A stretch of 8,622 nucleotides of DNA from positions 1 through 8,622 of the forward strand of contig PWHA01000187.1 of the NCBI GenBank assembly GCA_003554685.1, written 5' to 3'. Source of the stretch: Halanaerobiaceae bacterium. Lineage in GTDB: Bacteria > Bacillota > Halanaerobiia > Halanaerobiales > Halarsenatibacteraceae. Position numbers and translations under genes: made by a program. The notes beneath the pieces are model-generated. The model worked only from the letters and a program-made list of their open reading frames with translations. It ran no database searches and was not told the origin of the DNA. Below, in pieces: positions 1 to 5,979 of the stretch. Each line of letters begins with the position of its first letter. The first letter of the stretch is position 1.

Positions 1-270
1 CAGGGTTTTCAGGGCTCCTTCAGCAAAAAATTCAGCGCTGCGAACAGCCGCAGCCATCGGCAGTTCCAGCACCAGGTCCACTCCGGCCCTGACCGCCATT
101 TCGGCCCTCAGCCATTTGTCAAAGCAGGCAGGCTGACCTCGCTGGGTAAAGTTGCCGCTCATTACGGCAATTACCTGCTGTTCACTCCCTATTTTTCTGG
201 TTTCTTTGAGATGATAGAGGTGACCATTGTGAAAGGGGTTATATTCTGTTATAATTCCAGTAGCAGTCAT
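1..270 (-). CDS. tmcAL: tRNA(Met) cytidine acetate ligase TmcAL (YlbM family), N-terminal part, cut by window edge
   Basis: The minus strand reads open from an ATG at 270 down to base 1, giving 90 residues with no stop. The protein opens MTATGIITEYNPFHNGHLYH, the signature start of the TmcAL/YlbM family. It carries the HxGH nucleotide-binding motif of the nucleotidyltransferase fold (H14-N-G-H17), then SGNF (38-41), QRG (43-45) and a DLVLELP stretch (65-71). Family knowledge: TmcAL activates acetate with ATP to acetyl-adenylate and transfers the acetyl group to the wobble cytidine (C34) of elongator tRNA-Met in the cytoplasm. The family is about 400 residues long, so roughly three quarters lies outside the window. 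An AAGGAG Shine-Dalgarno (286 to 281 on the minus strand) sits 10 bases before the ATG. The gene diverges from pta. The assignment is firm; only the truncation limits it. Confidence 0.93.
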   Translation of the reverse strand, partial: MTATGIITEYNPFHNGHLYHLKETRKIGSEQQVIAVMSGNFTQRGQPACFDKWLRAEMAVRAGVDLVLELPMAAAVRSAEFFAEGALKTL

Positions 271-426
271 TTTTTTCTCTCTCCTTAAAATAAATTGGCA
301 ATATTATTAATTTTGTCAGTTGCAGTACTTGTGATTTTTTGTACAATAAAAAAGGATTATTCTTTTTGATCCAGTAATTATATTATAGGTTTCTATTGAT
401 AATAATAACCGGCGAACAAGCTGATC

Positions 427-458
427 GTAAATTTTACGGTAAATTTAGAGTAAATTTA
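427..458. repeat. Three helically phased GTAAATTT(A/T) boxes upstream of pta
   Basis: GTAAATTTT starts at 427 and GTAAATTTA starts at 439 and 450, so the unit recurs at 12 and 11 bases, close to one DNA helical turn. The core TAAATTTA of the last two copies is a perfect palindrome. The first copy lies within a perfect 13-base dyad, CGTAAA-T-TTTACG (426-438). If transcription starts near 502 from the TATAAT at 490, the box centres fall near -70, -59 and -48. That suits an activator array or an UP-element with A-tract curvature. No known regulator is recognised from the motif. Confidence 0.55.
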
Positions 459-467
459 ATCCAATGG

Positions 468-499
468 TTCGATCAAAGCTGGTACTGAATATAATTCAG
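468..499 (+). promoter_or_regulatory. Candidate pta promoter with dyad over the -10
   Basis: An exact TATAAT lies at 490-495. The best -35 at a 16-base spacing is TTCGAT (468-473), a poor match, so this promoter would need help from a regulator or from the A/T-rich boxes just upstream. The -10 is embedded in a perfect inverted repeat, CTGAAT-ATA-ATTCAG (485-499), which looks like an operator. A palindrome CAGCCGGCTG (497-506) follows directly. The leader to the pta start would be about 130 bases. The hexamer is seen; promoter activity is inferred. Confidence 0.4.
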
Positions 500-589
500 C
501 CGGCTGTTTGTCTAATTTTATCAAATTGAGTAACAAGCGGCAAATTTTTCTGCAGCGGGTCAGTTTTTCAGGAGAAGGATTTTAATTTT

Positions 590-595
590 TATAAT
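590..595 (+). promoter_or_regulatory. Second candidate -10 box close to pta
   Basis: An exact TATAAT lies 38 bases before the pta start codon and would give a leader of about 30 bases. No convincing -35 lies 16 to 18 bases upstream (the best is TTCAGG at 567-572). It may be a weak second promoter or a chance hexamer in A/T-rich DNA. Confidence 0.22.
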
Positions 596-633
596 CTGCT
601 CCTGGACAGCAAATTGCAAGGGGGGTTAAGGAT

Positions 634-1629
634 ATGGATATAATTGAATGTTTTAAGCAAAAAGCCAGAAAATTTAACAGCAAAATTGTTCTGCCCGAGG
701 GAGAGGATGACAGGATTCTCCAGGCAGCCTGCCAGATAAAGCAGGAAGGAATTGCCGAAGTTATTTTGCTGGGGGATGAGAGCGAACTTGCCGGCAGAGC
801 TCAAGACCTGGGTCTGGATATTGCTAACTGCCAGGTCATAAATCCGGCCAGCGAAACTGAGGAAAAAGCGGCACTTGCTGAACTTATGTATGAGCTGCGT
901 CATCATAAGGGAATTGATAGAGAGAAGGCCAGAAAGAAAACTTCTAACCCTCTCTATTTCGGAACTTTAATGGTGGCAGCCGGTAAAGCTGATGGCATGG
1001 TTGCCGGGGCTGCCAATCCCACCGGCAGGGTTTTGCGCCCGGCTCTCCAAACCATCAAAACCAAAGCAGAAATATCGATTGTTTCGGGAGCATTTATTAT
1101 GGTTTTGACCCGGGATGAGTTTGGAGAGAAAGGGATTCTGGTGATGTCAGACTGTGCTGTCAATCCGGAGGTAAATGATGAGGAACTGGCAGAGATAGCC
1201 GTCAGCACAGCCCGGAATACCAAAAAACTGCTGGATATCGATCCCGTGGTGGCCATGCTGTCCTTCTCAACCCATGGAAGTGCCAGGCACCCTTTGGTAT
1301 CAAAGGTGAGAAGGGCCACCAATAGGGCCCGGAAAATGGCTCCGGAGTTTGAAATTGATGGAGAACTGCAGGCTGATGCTGCCCTGGTGGCTGAAATTGC
1401 CAAAAGTAAGGCACCTAACAGCCTGGTGGCAGGGCGGGCCAATGTTTTGATTTTTCCTGATATGCAGTCCGGCAATATCGGTTATAAGTTGCTTCAGCGC
1501 CTGGCGGGAGCTGAAGCAGTCGGACCGATACTGCAGGGAATGGACCGTCCGGTTAATGACCTTTCCCGGGGCTGCTCGGTTGATGATGTCGTTAACCTGG
1601 TTGCCATCACCGTACTGCAGTCCAACTAA
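634..1629 (+). CDS. pta: Phosphate acetyltransferase (phosphotransacetylase)
   Basis: This 331-residue protein has the usual length of the short, single-domain Pta class. It interconverts acetyl-CoA + Pi and acetyl-phosphate + CoA in the cytoplasm, the first half of the acetate-forming, ATP-yielding route. Visible family motifs are LPEGEDDRIL (20-29), the substrate-site stretch MVAGAANPTGRVLRPALQ (122-139), SDCAVNP (172-178), LSFSTHGSA (209-217) and GRANVLIFPDMQSGN (267-281). The catalytic pair S311-R312 in the DLSRG motif matches Ser309-Arg310 of the well-studied Methanosarcina enzyme. The start is set by the Shine-Dalgarno AAGGGGGG (618-625), 8 bases before the ATG. The next gene is ackA, 176 bases downstream, with no clear terminator between. 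Nothing in the sequence suggests the longer Pta type with an N-terminal DRTGG domain, or a phosphotransbutyrylase. Confidence 0.96.
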   Translation: MDIIECFKQKARKFNSKIVLPEGEDDRILQAACQIKQEGIAEVILLGDESELAGRAQDLGLDIANCQVINPASETEEKAALAELMYELRHHKGIDREKARKKTSNPLYFGTLMVAAGKADGMVAGAANPTGRVLRPALQTIKTKAEISIVSGAFIMVLTRDEFGEKGILVMSDCAVNPEVNDEELAEIAVSTARNTKKLLDIDPVVAMLSFSTHGSARHPLVSKVRRATNRARKMAPEFEIDGELQADAALVAEIAKSKAPNSLVAGRANVLIFPDMQSGNIGYKLLQRLAGAEAVGPILQGMDRPVNDLSRGCSVDDVVNLVAITVLQSN

Positions 1630-1688
1630 TTTCAGCCAGACTATCAGGGATAAATTATGAATTCGGATCTAGTTGAATTAGAATTTAA

Positions 1689-1694
1689 TATAAT
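1689..1694 (+). promoter_or_regulatory. Possible -10 box in the pta-ackA spacer
   Basis: The 176-base spacer (1630-1805) contains an exact TATAAT here but no -35 at a workable distance (TTGAAT at 1673 is only 10 bases away) and no extended -10 TG. It would give a leader of about 105 bases before ackA. No terminator-like hairpin with a T tract lies in the spacer, so ackA is probably also read from the pta promoter. A short TCCA-GCTC-TGGA hairpin sits at 1721-1732. Confidence 0.25.
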
Positions 1695-1805
1695 CAGCTG
1701 AAGCGCTAACTGAAATTGGGTCCAGCTCTGGAGTAAAACTTTTTAATATGGCACTAATATACCAGAAGAAAACCAACCAGAAATAAAACCAAGAGGTGAT
1801 AAAAA

Positions 1806-3008
1806 ATGAAGGTGCTGGTCTTAAATAGTGGAAGTTCTTCGATTAAATATCAGCTGTTTAACATGGAAGATGAGAGTGTGCTGGCCAGAGGAATCGTGGA
1901 AAGAATCGGAATAGCGGATTCCTTTCTGGAGCAGGAAAACATAGAGGGTGAGGAAATCCTGTGGCAGGAAGATGTTCCTGATCATTCCCGGGGAATCAGC
2001 CTGGTTATTGATGCCCTTCAGGATGAGGAAAAGGGAGTGCTGAAAGACATGGATGAGATCAATGCCCTAGGGCACAGGGTAGTTCACGGAGGAGAAAAGT
2101 TTGCTGATTCGGTGCTGATTACCTCCGAGGTTGTTGAGAAAATAGAAGAGGTTTCCGATCTGGCCCCCCTGCATAATCCTCCCAATCTGGCCGGCATCAA
2201 GGAGTGCCAGAAACTGATGCCCGATAAACCTCAGGTGGGAGTATTTGATACGGCCTTTCATCAGACCATGCCGGAGGAGGCCTATATTTATGCCCTGCCC
2301 TATGAGTATTATCAGAAGTACGGGATAAGACGCTATGGTTTTCACGGAACCTCCCATAAATTTGTCTCCCGGAGAGCTGCTGAGCTCATGGATAAAAACC
2401 TGGAAGAACTGAAAATTATTACCTGTCATCTGGGCAATGGAGCCAGTGTGGCCGCTGTAGATCTGGGCAGGTCGGTTGATACCAGCATGGGTCTGACTCC
2501 GCTGGAAGGTCTGGTTATGGGTACCAGATGCGGTGATATTGATCCGGCTATTGTTCCATTCCTGCAGAAAAAAGAGGGGCTGGAGCCGGAAGAGGTGGAC
2601 AGCATTATGAACAAAGAGAGTGGACTGCTGGGTATTTCCGGCATCAGTAATGATTCCCGGGATGTCTCGGAAGCAGCTCAGCAGGGTAACAAGCGGGCCC
2701 GGCTGGCTGAAAAGGTTTTCAACTACCGGGTAAAAAAATACATCGGAGCTTATGCTGCTGCCATGGGTGGAACAGATGCCATTGTTTTTACTGCTGGAAT
2801 TGGCGAAAATGATGGAGCTATCAGGGCAGCTATTCTGGAGAATCTAGAATTTTTAGGTTTTAAACTGGATGAAAGCAAAAATAATGCCAGAGGAGCGGAG
2901 GTTGAGATTTCTACCCCCGGGTCCCGGGTTAAGGTTTTTGTGATTCCCACCAATGAAGAACTGGTAATTGCCAGAGACACAGCCAAAATAGTAGAAGCTA
3001 GGGAATAA
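1806..3008 (+). CDS. ackA: Acetate kinase
   Basis: The 400-residue product has the normal length for acetate kinase of the ASKHA fold. It transfers the phosphoryl group of acetyl-phosphate to ADP, giving acetate and ATP. The N-terminal phosphate-binding motif VLNSGSSSIKY (5-15) is intact. All residues known as catalytic or substrate-binding from the Methanosarcina enzyme fall at the same numbers here: N7, R91, D148, H180 (in GFHGTSH), N211 (in HLGNGASV), R241 (in GTRCGDIDP) and E384 (in NEEL). The nucleotide-binding segment FTAGIGEN is at 328-335. The start is secured by AGAGGTGAT (1792-1800), 5 bases before the ATG. It pairs functionally with pta. Three bases after its stop begins the -35 of the next promoter, so no terminator fits between ackA and yceD. 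Confidence 0.97.
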   Translation: MKVLVLNSGSSSIKYQLFNMEDESVLARGIVERIGIADSFLEQENIEGEEILWQEDVPDHSRGISLVIDALQDEEKGVLKDMDEINALGHRVVHGGEKFADSVLITSEVVEKIEEVSDLAPLHNPPNLAGIKECQKLMPDKPQVGVFDTAFHQTMPEEAYIYALPYEYYQKYGIRRYGFHGTSHKFVSRRAAELMDKNLEELKIITCHLGNGASVAAVDLGRSVDTSMGLTPLEGLVMGTRCGDIDPAIVPFLQKKEGLEPEEVDSIMNKESGLLGISGISNDSRDVSEAAQQGNKRARLAEKVFNYRVKKYIGAYAAAMGGTDAIVFTAGIGENDGAIRAAILENLEFLGFKLDESKNNARGAEVEISTPGSRVKVFVIPTNEELVIARDTAKIVEARE

Positions 3009-3011
3009 TTC

Positions 3012-3041
3012 TTGACATAAACGGACGTGATAAGGTATAAT
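3012..3041 (+). promoter_or_regulatory. Consensus sigma-A promoter for yceD-rpmF
   Basis: TTGACA (3012-3017) and TATAAT (3036-3041) both match the consensus exactly, with an 18-base spacer. Transcription would begin near 3047-3048 and give a short leader before yceD. The -35 starts three bases after the ackA stop. The -10 lies inside an imperfect dyad, AAGG-T-ATAATTAT-CCTT (3032-3048), with one extra T in the left arm, which could be an operator. This is the strongest promoter by sequence in the window. Confidence 0.85.
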
Positions 3042-3086
3042 TATCCTTGATTATAAGAGAATCTGTCAACTATGGAGGGAAGGACT

Positions 3087-3560
3087 TTGTATGTGAACCT
3101 GGGAGAATTAAAAGAAAAGGGTTCTTTTAAGAAATTCTCTGACTGCTACAGTCCCGACAATATTGATTACTTCAACCGGGAAGTTAAAATTCCAGCCGAT
3201 TTTGAGGTTTCTCTCACAGTCTATAAGGAATCTGACAGTTTTATCTTTATCGGAAAATTATCAGGCAAATTTATTCTGGAATGCAGCCGCTGTCTTCAGG
3301 AATTTGAGCAGGAGGTTGACAGGGAATTAAATTTCACCATTCCTGCCGAGGAAATTGCCGAGATCAGCAAGGTTGACATCAGCAGTTATATCCACGAGGT
3401 TTTGATTCTGGCCATTCCAATTAAAGCTCTCTGTGACAGCGATTGTCAGGGAATCTGCAGTCAGTGTGGAGCCGATCTCAATCAGGAATCCTGCGACTGC
3501 AGCCAGGAAGAACCGGATCCTCGACTGGCTAAGCTTGAGCAGTTTTTTGATGACAGTTAA
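3087..3560 (+). CDS. yceD: YceD/DUF177 family protein (ribosome-linked, cysteine-rich)
   Basis: This is the DUF177 family, whose members sit directly before rpmF in many bacteria; E. coli YceD has been tied to 23S rRNA accumulation. The molecular activity is not settled. The fold shows a first CxxC pair (C66, C69 in ECSRCLQEFE), the family helix with SSYIHEVLILAIPIKALC ending at C116, then a Cys cluster C120, C124, C127, C136, C138 around GICSQCGADLN, which suggests a metal site. It ends with the family tail DPRLAKLEQFF. Start choice: an ATG at 3072 has almost no Shine-Dalgarno, while GGAGG (3074-3078) sits 8 bases before TTG 3087. That start gives MYVNLGEL, which aligns with the usual family start (157 residues). 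GTG 3093 (155 residues) is the alternative, using AAGGA at 3080-3084; the ATG start would give 162 residues. Confidence 0.88.
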   Translation: MYVNLGELKEKGSFKKFSDCYSPDNIDYFNREVKIPADFEVSLTVYKESDSFIFIGKLSGKFILECSRCLQEFEQEVDRELNFTIPAEEIAEISKVDISSYIHEVLILAIPIKALCDSDCQGICSQCGADLNQESCDCSQEEPDPRLAKLEQFFDDS

Positions 3561-3565
3561 ATAAC

Positions 3566-3605
3566 TCCGGTACTGGCATAAATTAATATCACCGGAATGG
3601 CATAA
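3566..3605 (+). repeat. Duplicated CCGG-n-TGGCATAA box before rpmF
   Basis: The 78-base yceD-rpmF spacer contains CCGG-TAC-TGGCATAA (3567-3581) and CCGG-AA-TGGCATAA (3592-3605), two near-identical units about 25 bases apart. TCCGGT (3566-3571) can also pair with ACCGGA (3591-3596), forming a 6-bp stem with a 19-base loop in the transcript. It could be a regulatory RNA element or protein site controlling L32, or a chance local duplication. Confidence 0.4.
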
Positions 3606-3638
3606 GGTTTAGATTGTTGCTGTAAAGGAGGTGTTCTA

Positions 3639-3824
3639 ATGGCTGTTCCCAAGAGGAGAACTTCAAAAACCAGAAAAAGAAAAAGAAGGACACATAAAAA
3701 ACTGCATTCTCCCAATTTAGTTGAATGCTCCAACTGTCTGGAGATGATTTTACCGCACAGGGTGTGTCCGGAATGCGGTCATTATAAAGGACGACAGGTA
3801 GTAACCATCGATAAAGAAGAATAA
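3639..3824 (+). CDS. rpmF: 50S ribosomal protein L32 (bL32), zinc-binding form
   Basis: The 61-residue product opens MAVPKRRTSKTRKRKRRTHK, the canonical bL32 start, with a highly basic arm that contacts 23S rRNA. The zinc ribbon is complete: C30-x2-C33 and C43-x2-C46 (in VECSNC and RVCPECGHY), so this is the C+ form and not a zinc-free paralogue. It has one of the strongest ribosome binding sites in the window, AAAGGAGGTG (3624-3633), 5 bases before the ATG, as expected for a ribosomal protein. It shares the consensus promoter at 3012-3041 with yceD. A hairpin 11 bases after the stop probably ends or attenuates the transcript before plsX. The yceD-rpmF-plsX order is widely conserved. Confidence 0.98.
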   Translation: MAVPKRRTSKTRKRKRRTHKKLHSPNLVECSNCLEMILPHRVCPECGHYKGRQVVTIDKEE

Positions 3825-3834
3825 CAGCTTGTTT

Positions 3835-3866
3835 AGCCTGCAGTCCTACTGCAGGCTTTACATATT
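3835..3866 (+). terminator. Hairpin after rpmF, likely weak or partial terminator
   Basis: AGCCTGCAG (3835-3843) and CTGCAGGCT (3849-3857) form a perfect 9-bp stem with a 5-base loop (TCCTA). The 3' tail is TTACATATTC, a poor U tract, so termination may be incomplete and allow read-through into plsX. It lies 11 bases after the rpmF stop. The hairpin is seen directly; termination is inferred. Confidence 0.6.
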
Positions 3867-3977
3867 CACAGGGAACGAGATTTTTTTATTTTCTGTAAGT
3901 TATTTTTTTTATTTTATTAGCTTTTTTAAAACAGGCTGTAATGTTGTGGTTACGGATAATAACAGGGCGGTGGTAAA
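3867..3977 (+). promoter_or_regulatory. T-rich leader of the plsX operon with a small dyad
   Basis: Bases 3882-3930 are mostly T on the plus strand, in runs broken by short A/G breaks. CTGTAA (3936-3941) and TTACGG (3950-3955) form a 6-bp imperfect dyad (one T-G pair) around an 8-base centre, followed by GATAAT (3955-3960). That hexamer could be a -10 but has no matching -35. A promoter for the fatty-acid operon is expected here, because the hairpin at 3835 precedes it, but I cannot place one with confidence. I see no FapR-type box and no regulator gene. Confidence 0.4.
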
Positions 3978-5015
3978 GTGAAGATTGCCATAGATGCCAT
4001 GGGGGGAGACCAGGCACCCGAAGTCAATGTTGGGGGGGCACTCCTGGCTATCAGAAAGTTTGCCGATATTGAACTAACTCTAGTTGGTGATGAGAAAAAA
4101 ATTACTGAGTTTTTACCGGAGAATTGTCCCGAAGACCGGCTCAATCTCAGACAGGCTGAGGAGGTCATTACCGGGGAGGAAAAGCCGGCTCTGGCTCTGA
4201 GAAGGAAAAAGGGTGCCTCCATTGCTGTGGCGGCAGAACTGGTAAAAAATGAGGGATATCAGGCACTGATTTCTGCCGGCAGCACCGGAGCTTCCCTGGC
4301 TGCTGGAATTTTAAAAATTGGCCGTCTTCCGGGAATCAAAAGGCCGGCAATTTCTACTATTTTTCCCGGGAGAAAGGGCTCGACTCTGCTGCTTGATATG
4401 GGGGCCAATGCCAATGCCGAGCCCAAGTACCTGCAGCAATTTGCTGTCATGGGCCAGATCTATTCCCGGCTGATCCTGGAAAGAGATAATCCCAGGCTGG
4501 GCCTGATGAGCGTGGGCGAGGAAGAGGGCAAGGGCAGCAAACTGACAGCCGAAGCTCATGAACTTATATCCAGCGATGACACAGTAACCAACTTTGCCGG
4601 GAATGTTGAGGGAAGGGATATCTTTACCGGAGAATATGATGTAATAGTTACCGATGGCTTTACGGGAAACGTTATTTTAAAAACTTCTGAAGGGCTGGCT
4701 GATTTTATTTTCTCGGAACTTAAAGAAGCCTTAACCAGCAATACCCTGGCCAGGCTGGGAGCTCTGCTGGTTAAAAAAGACTTAAAAAACATGAAAAACA
4801 AACTGGATTATAAACAGTACGGGGGCGCTCCCCTGCTGGGACTTAAAGGCAATGTAATAATCTGTCATGGTAGTTCTGATGAAACTGCTATTTTTAATGC
4901 CATTCGAGTGGCAAGAAAAACAATCGAGCAGAAGATAGTTTTAGTCATTGCCTCAGAAATAACTGAGGAAGGTGTAAATAATGACCAGGAAAGCAACGAT
5001 AACCGGAGTGGGTAA
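3978..5015 (+). CDS. plsX: Phosphate acyltransferase PlsX (acyl-ACP:phosphate)
   Basis: PlsX converts acyl-ACP and inorganic phosphate to acyl-phosphate, the donor for the PlsY glycerol-3-phosphate acyltransferase; it is a peripheral membrane enzyme at the start of phospholipid synthesis. The start at GTG 3978 gives the exact family opening MKIAIDAMGGDQAPE. Further motifs are SAGSTGA (99-105), LLLDMGANANAEP (137-149), VTDGFTGNVILKT (224-236) and GLKGNVIICHGSS (288-300). A weak Shine-Dalgarno (AGGG at 3964-3967, or GGTGG at 3969-3973) precedes the GTG. At 345 residues it is somewhat longer than the usual 330 or so. The extra length is a polar tail of about 12 residues (NNDQESNDNRSG), nearly all encoded in the 35-base overlap with fabH. 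PlsX is structurally related to the phosphotransacetylase fold. Assignment is firm. Confidence 0.96.
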   Translation: MKIAIDAMGGDQAPEVNVGGALLAIRKFADIELTLVGDEKKITEFLPENCPEDRLNLRQAEEVITGEEKPALALRRKKGASIAVAAELVKNEGYQALISAGSTGASLAAGILKIGRLPGIKRPAISTIFPGRKGSTLLLDMGANANAEPKYLQQFAVMGQIYSRLILERDNPRLGLMSVGEEEGKGSKLTAEAHELISSDDTVTNFAGNVEGRDIFTGEYDVIVTDGFTGNVILKTSEGLADFIFSELKEALTSNTLARLGALLVKKDLKNMKNKLDYKQYGGAPLLGLKGNVIICHGSSDETAIFNAIRVARKTIEQKIVLVIASEITEEGVNNDQESNDNRSG

Positions 5016-5976
5016 ATATGTGCCCCCAAAGATTTTAAGCAATTATGATCTGGAAGAAATGGTCGATACCAGCAATGAATGGATAGTTCAGCGAACCGGA
5101 ATTGAAAGGAGACATATAGCAGCCGAGGATACTCCCTGTTCCGAACTGGCGCTCAAGGCCAGCAGAAGAGCCCTAAAGGATGCTGGACTGGAGGCCGACA
5201 AGCTGGACTTAATTCTGGTGGCCACCGTTACTCCCGATATGTTTTTCCCGGCCACAGCCTGCCTGCTTCAGCAGGAGCTGGGAGCCGGAGGGGCTGCTGC
5301 CTTTGATCTGGAGGCAGGCTGTTCGGGTTTTGTCTATGGACTGAGTGTGGCAGAGCAGTTTATTGCTTCGGGAACCTATGATAATATTCTGGTGGTGGGG
5401 GCAGAAACCCTTTCCAAAATTGTCGACTGGGAGGACAGGTCGACCTGTATCCTCTTTGGCGATGGAGCAGGTGCTGCCGTGCTGCAGCCGGCAGAATCAG
5501 GAGGAGTGCTGGCTACCGAACTGGGTTCCGATGGCAGCGGAGCTGACAGCCTCTATCTTCCGGCCGGAGGTTCTCTCAATCCGCCATCCCGCAGTACTCT
5601 GGAAAAGGGGATGCATTATATTAAAATGGAGGGCAATCAGGTCTTTCGTTTTGCTGTTAAAACCATGGGTGAAGCATCTCTCCGGGTACTGGAGAAGGCC
5701 AATCTTAAGCCCGGGGATGTGGACTTTTTTGTTCCCCATCAGGCCAATACCAGAATTATCAAAGCCGCTGCTAAACGACTGGAATTAAAGGATGAAGATG
5801 TAATCATTAATCTACCGGAGTATGGTAATACTTCCAGCGCTTCTGTACCGATTGCCCTGCAGGAAGCTGTTGAGAGCGGCAGAATAAATGACGGCGATAT
5901 TCTGGTGCTGGTGGCCTTTGGAGCAGGATTGACCTGGGCGGCTGCGGTGATGGAGTGGAATAAAGGAGGCAGATAA
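4981..5976 (+). CDS. fabH: Beta-ketoacyl-ACP synthase III (initiation condensing enzyme)
   Basis: FabH starts type II fatty-acid synthesis by condensing an acyl-CoA primer with malonyl-ACP. The 331 residues are typical. The catalytic triad is complete: C114 in DLEAGCSGFVYG, H253 in VPHQAN and N283 in EYGNTSSAS. The N-terminal ITGVGKYVPPKILSN and the SNEWIVQRTGI segment (31-41), with the CoA-contacting Trp and Arg, are also present. The C-terminal GAGLTWAAAVME (314-325) closes the thiolase fold. The start is supported by AAGGTG (4969-4974), 6 bases before the ATG, and overlaps the plsX end by 35 bases, so its translation is likely coupled to plsX. Primer preference (acetyl versus branched acyl) cannot be read from the sequence. 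No sign of a broken or hybrid gene. Confidence 0.96.
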   Translation: MTRKATITGVGKYVPPKILSNYDLEEMVDTSNEWIVQRTGIERRHIAAEDTPCSELALKASRRALKDAGLEADKLDLILVATVTPDMFFPATACLLQQELGAGGAAAFDLEAGCSGFVYGLSVAEQFIASGTYDNILVVGAETLSKIVDWEDRSTCILFGDGAGAAVLQPAESGGVLATELGSDGSGADSLYLPAGGSLNPPSRSTLEKGMHYIKMEGNQVFRFAVKTMGEASLRVLEKANLKPGDVDFFVPHQANTRIIKAAAKRLELKDEDVIINLPEYGNTSSASVPIALQEAVESGRINDGDILVLVAFGAGLTWAAAVMEWNKGGR

Positions 5977-5979
5977 TAG

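Larger units (their letters stand above)
271..633. other. Divergent intergenic region between tmcAL and pta
   Basis: This 363-base AT-rich spacer holds the 5' signals of two divergent genes and no convincing coding sequence. On the minus strand, overlapping TATAAT hexamers at 387-382 and 382-377 could be -10 boxes for tmcAL, but no good -35 lies upstream of them. On the plus strand there are exact TATAAT hexamers at 490-495 and 590-595, and a weaker TTGCAG / TACAAT pair (320-325, 342-347). A weak A/T hairpin lies at 349-367 (8-bp arms with one wobble pair, TTA loop). Three TAAATTTA-type boxes lie at 427-458, bracketed by arms AGCTGATCG (419-427) and CGATCAAAGCT (470-480), which are complementary apart from a two-base bulge. 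The pta Shine-Dalgarno AAGGGGGG is at 618-625. Confidence 0.7.

Noticed and set aside
349..367. A/T hairpin between tmcAL and pta as a terminator
   Set aside because: The stem is nearly all A-T and lies between divergent genes, where no transcript needs to end.
464..529. A 21-codon ORF beginning ATGGTTCGA in the pta leader region
   Set aside because: It has no Shine-Dalgarno, overlaps the candidate promoter and its dyad, and resembles no known leader peptide.
954..1475. Long minus-strand open frame inside pta
   Set aside because: It is a shadow of the coding strand of a fully conserved pta, without a ribosome site or family features.
1657..1701. A 14-residue ORF (MNSDLVELEFNIIS) with AGGGA upstream in the pta-ackA spacer
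   Set aside because: It is too short to judge, has no regulatory codon bias such as repeated residues, and sits over the possible -10 at 1689.
1695..1712. CcpA cre-like core AAGCGCTAAC near the possible ackA start site
   Set aside because: The right half fits the cre pattern but the left half (WTG) and the final A do not, so it is too degenerate to call.
1630..1805. Rex or other redox-regulator box before ackA
   Set aside because: I searched by eye for TTGTGA-type inverted repeats and saw none.
5345..5788. 147-codon plus-strand frame inside fabH
   Set aside because: It is an out-of-frame shadow within a gene whose whole catalytic triad is intact.
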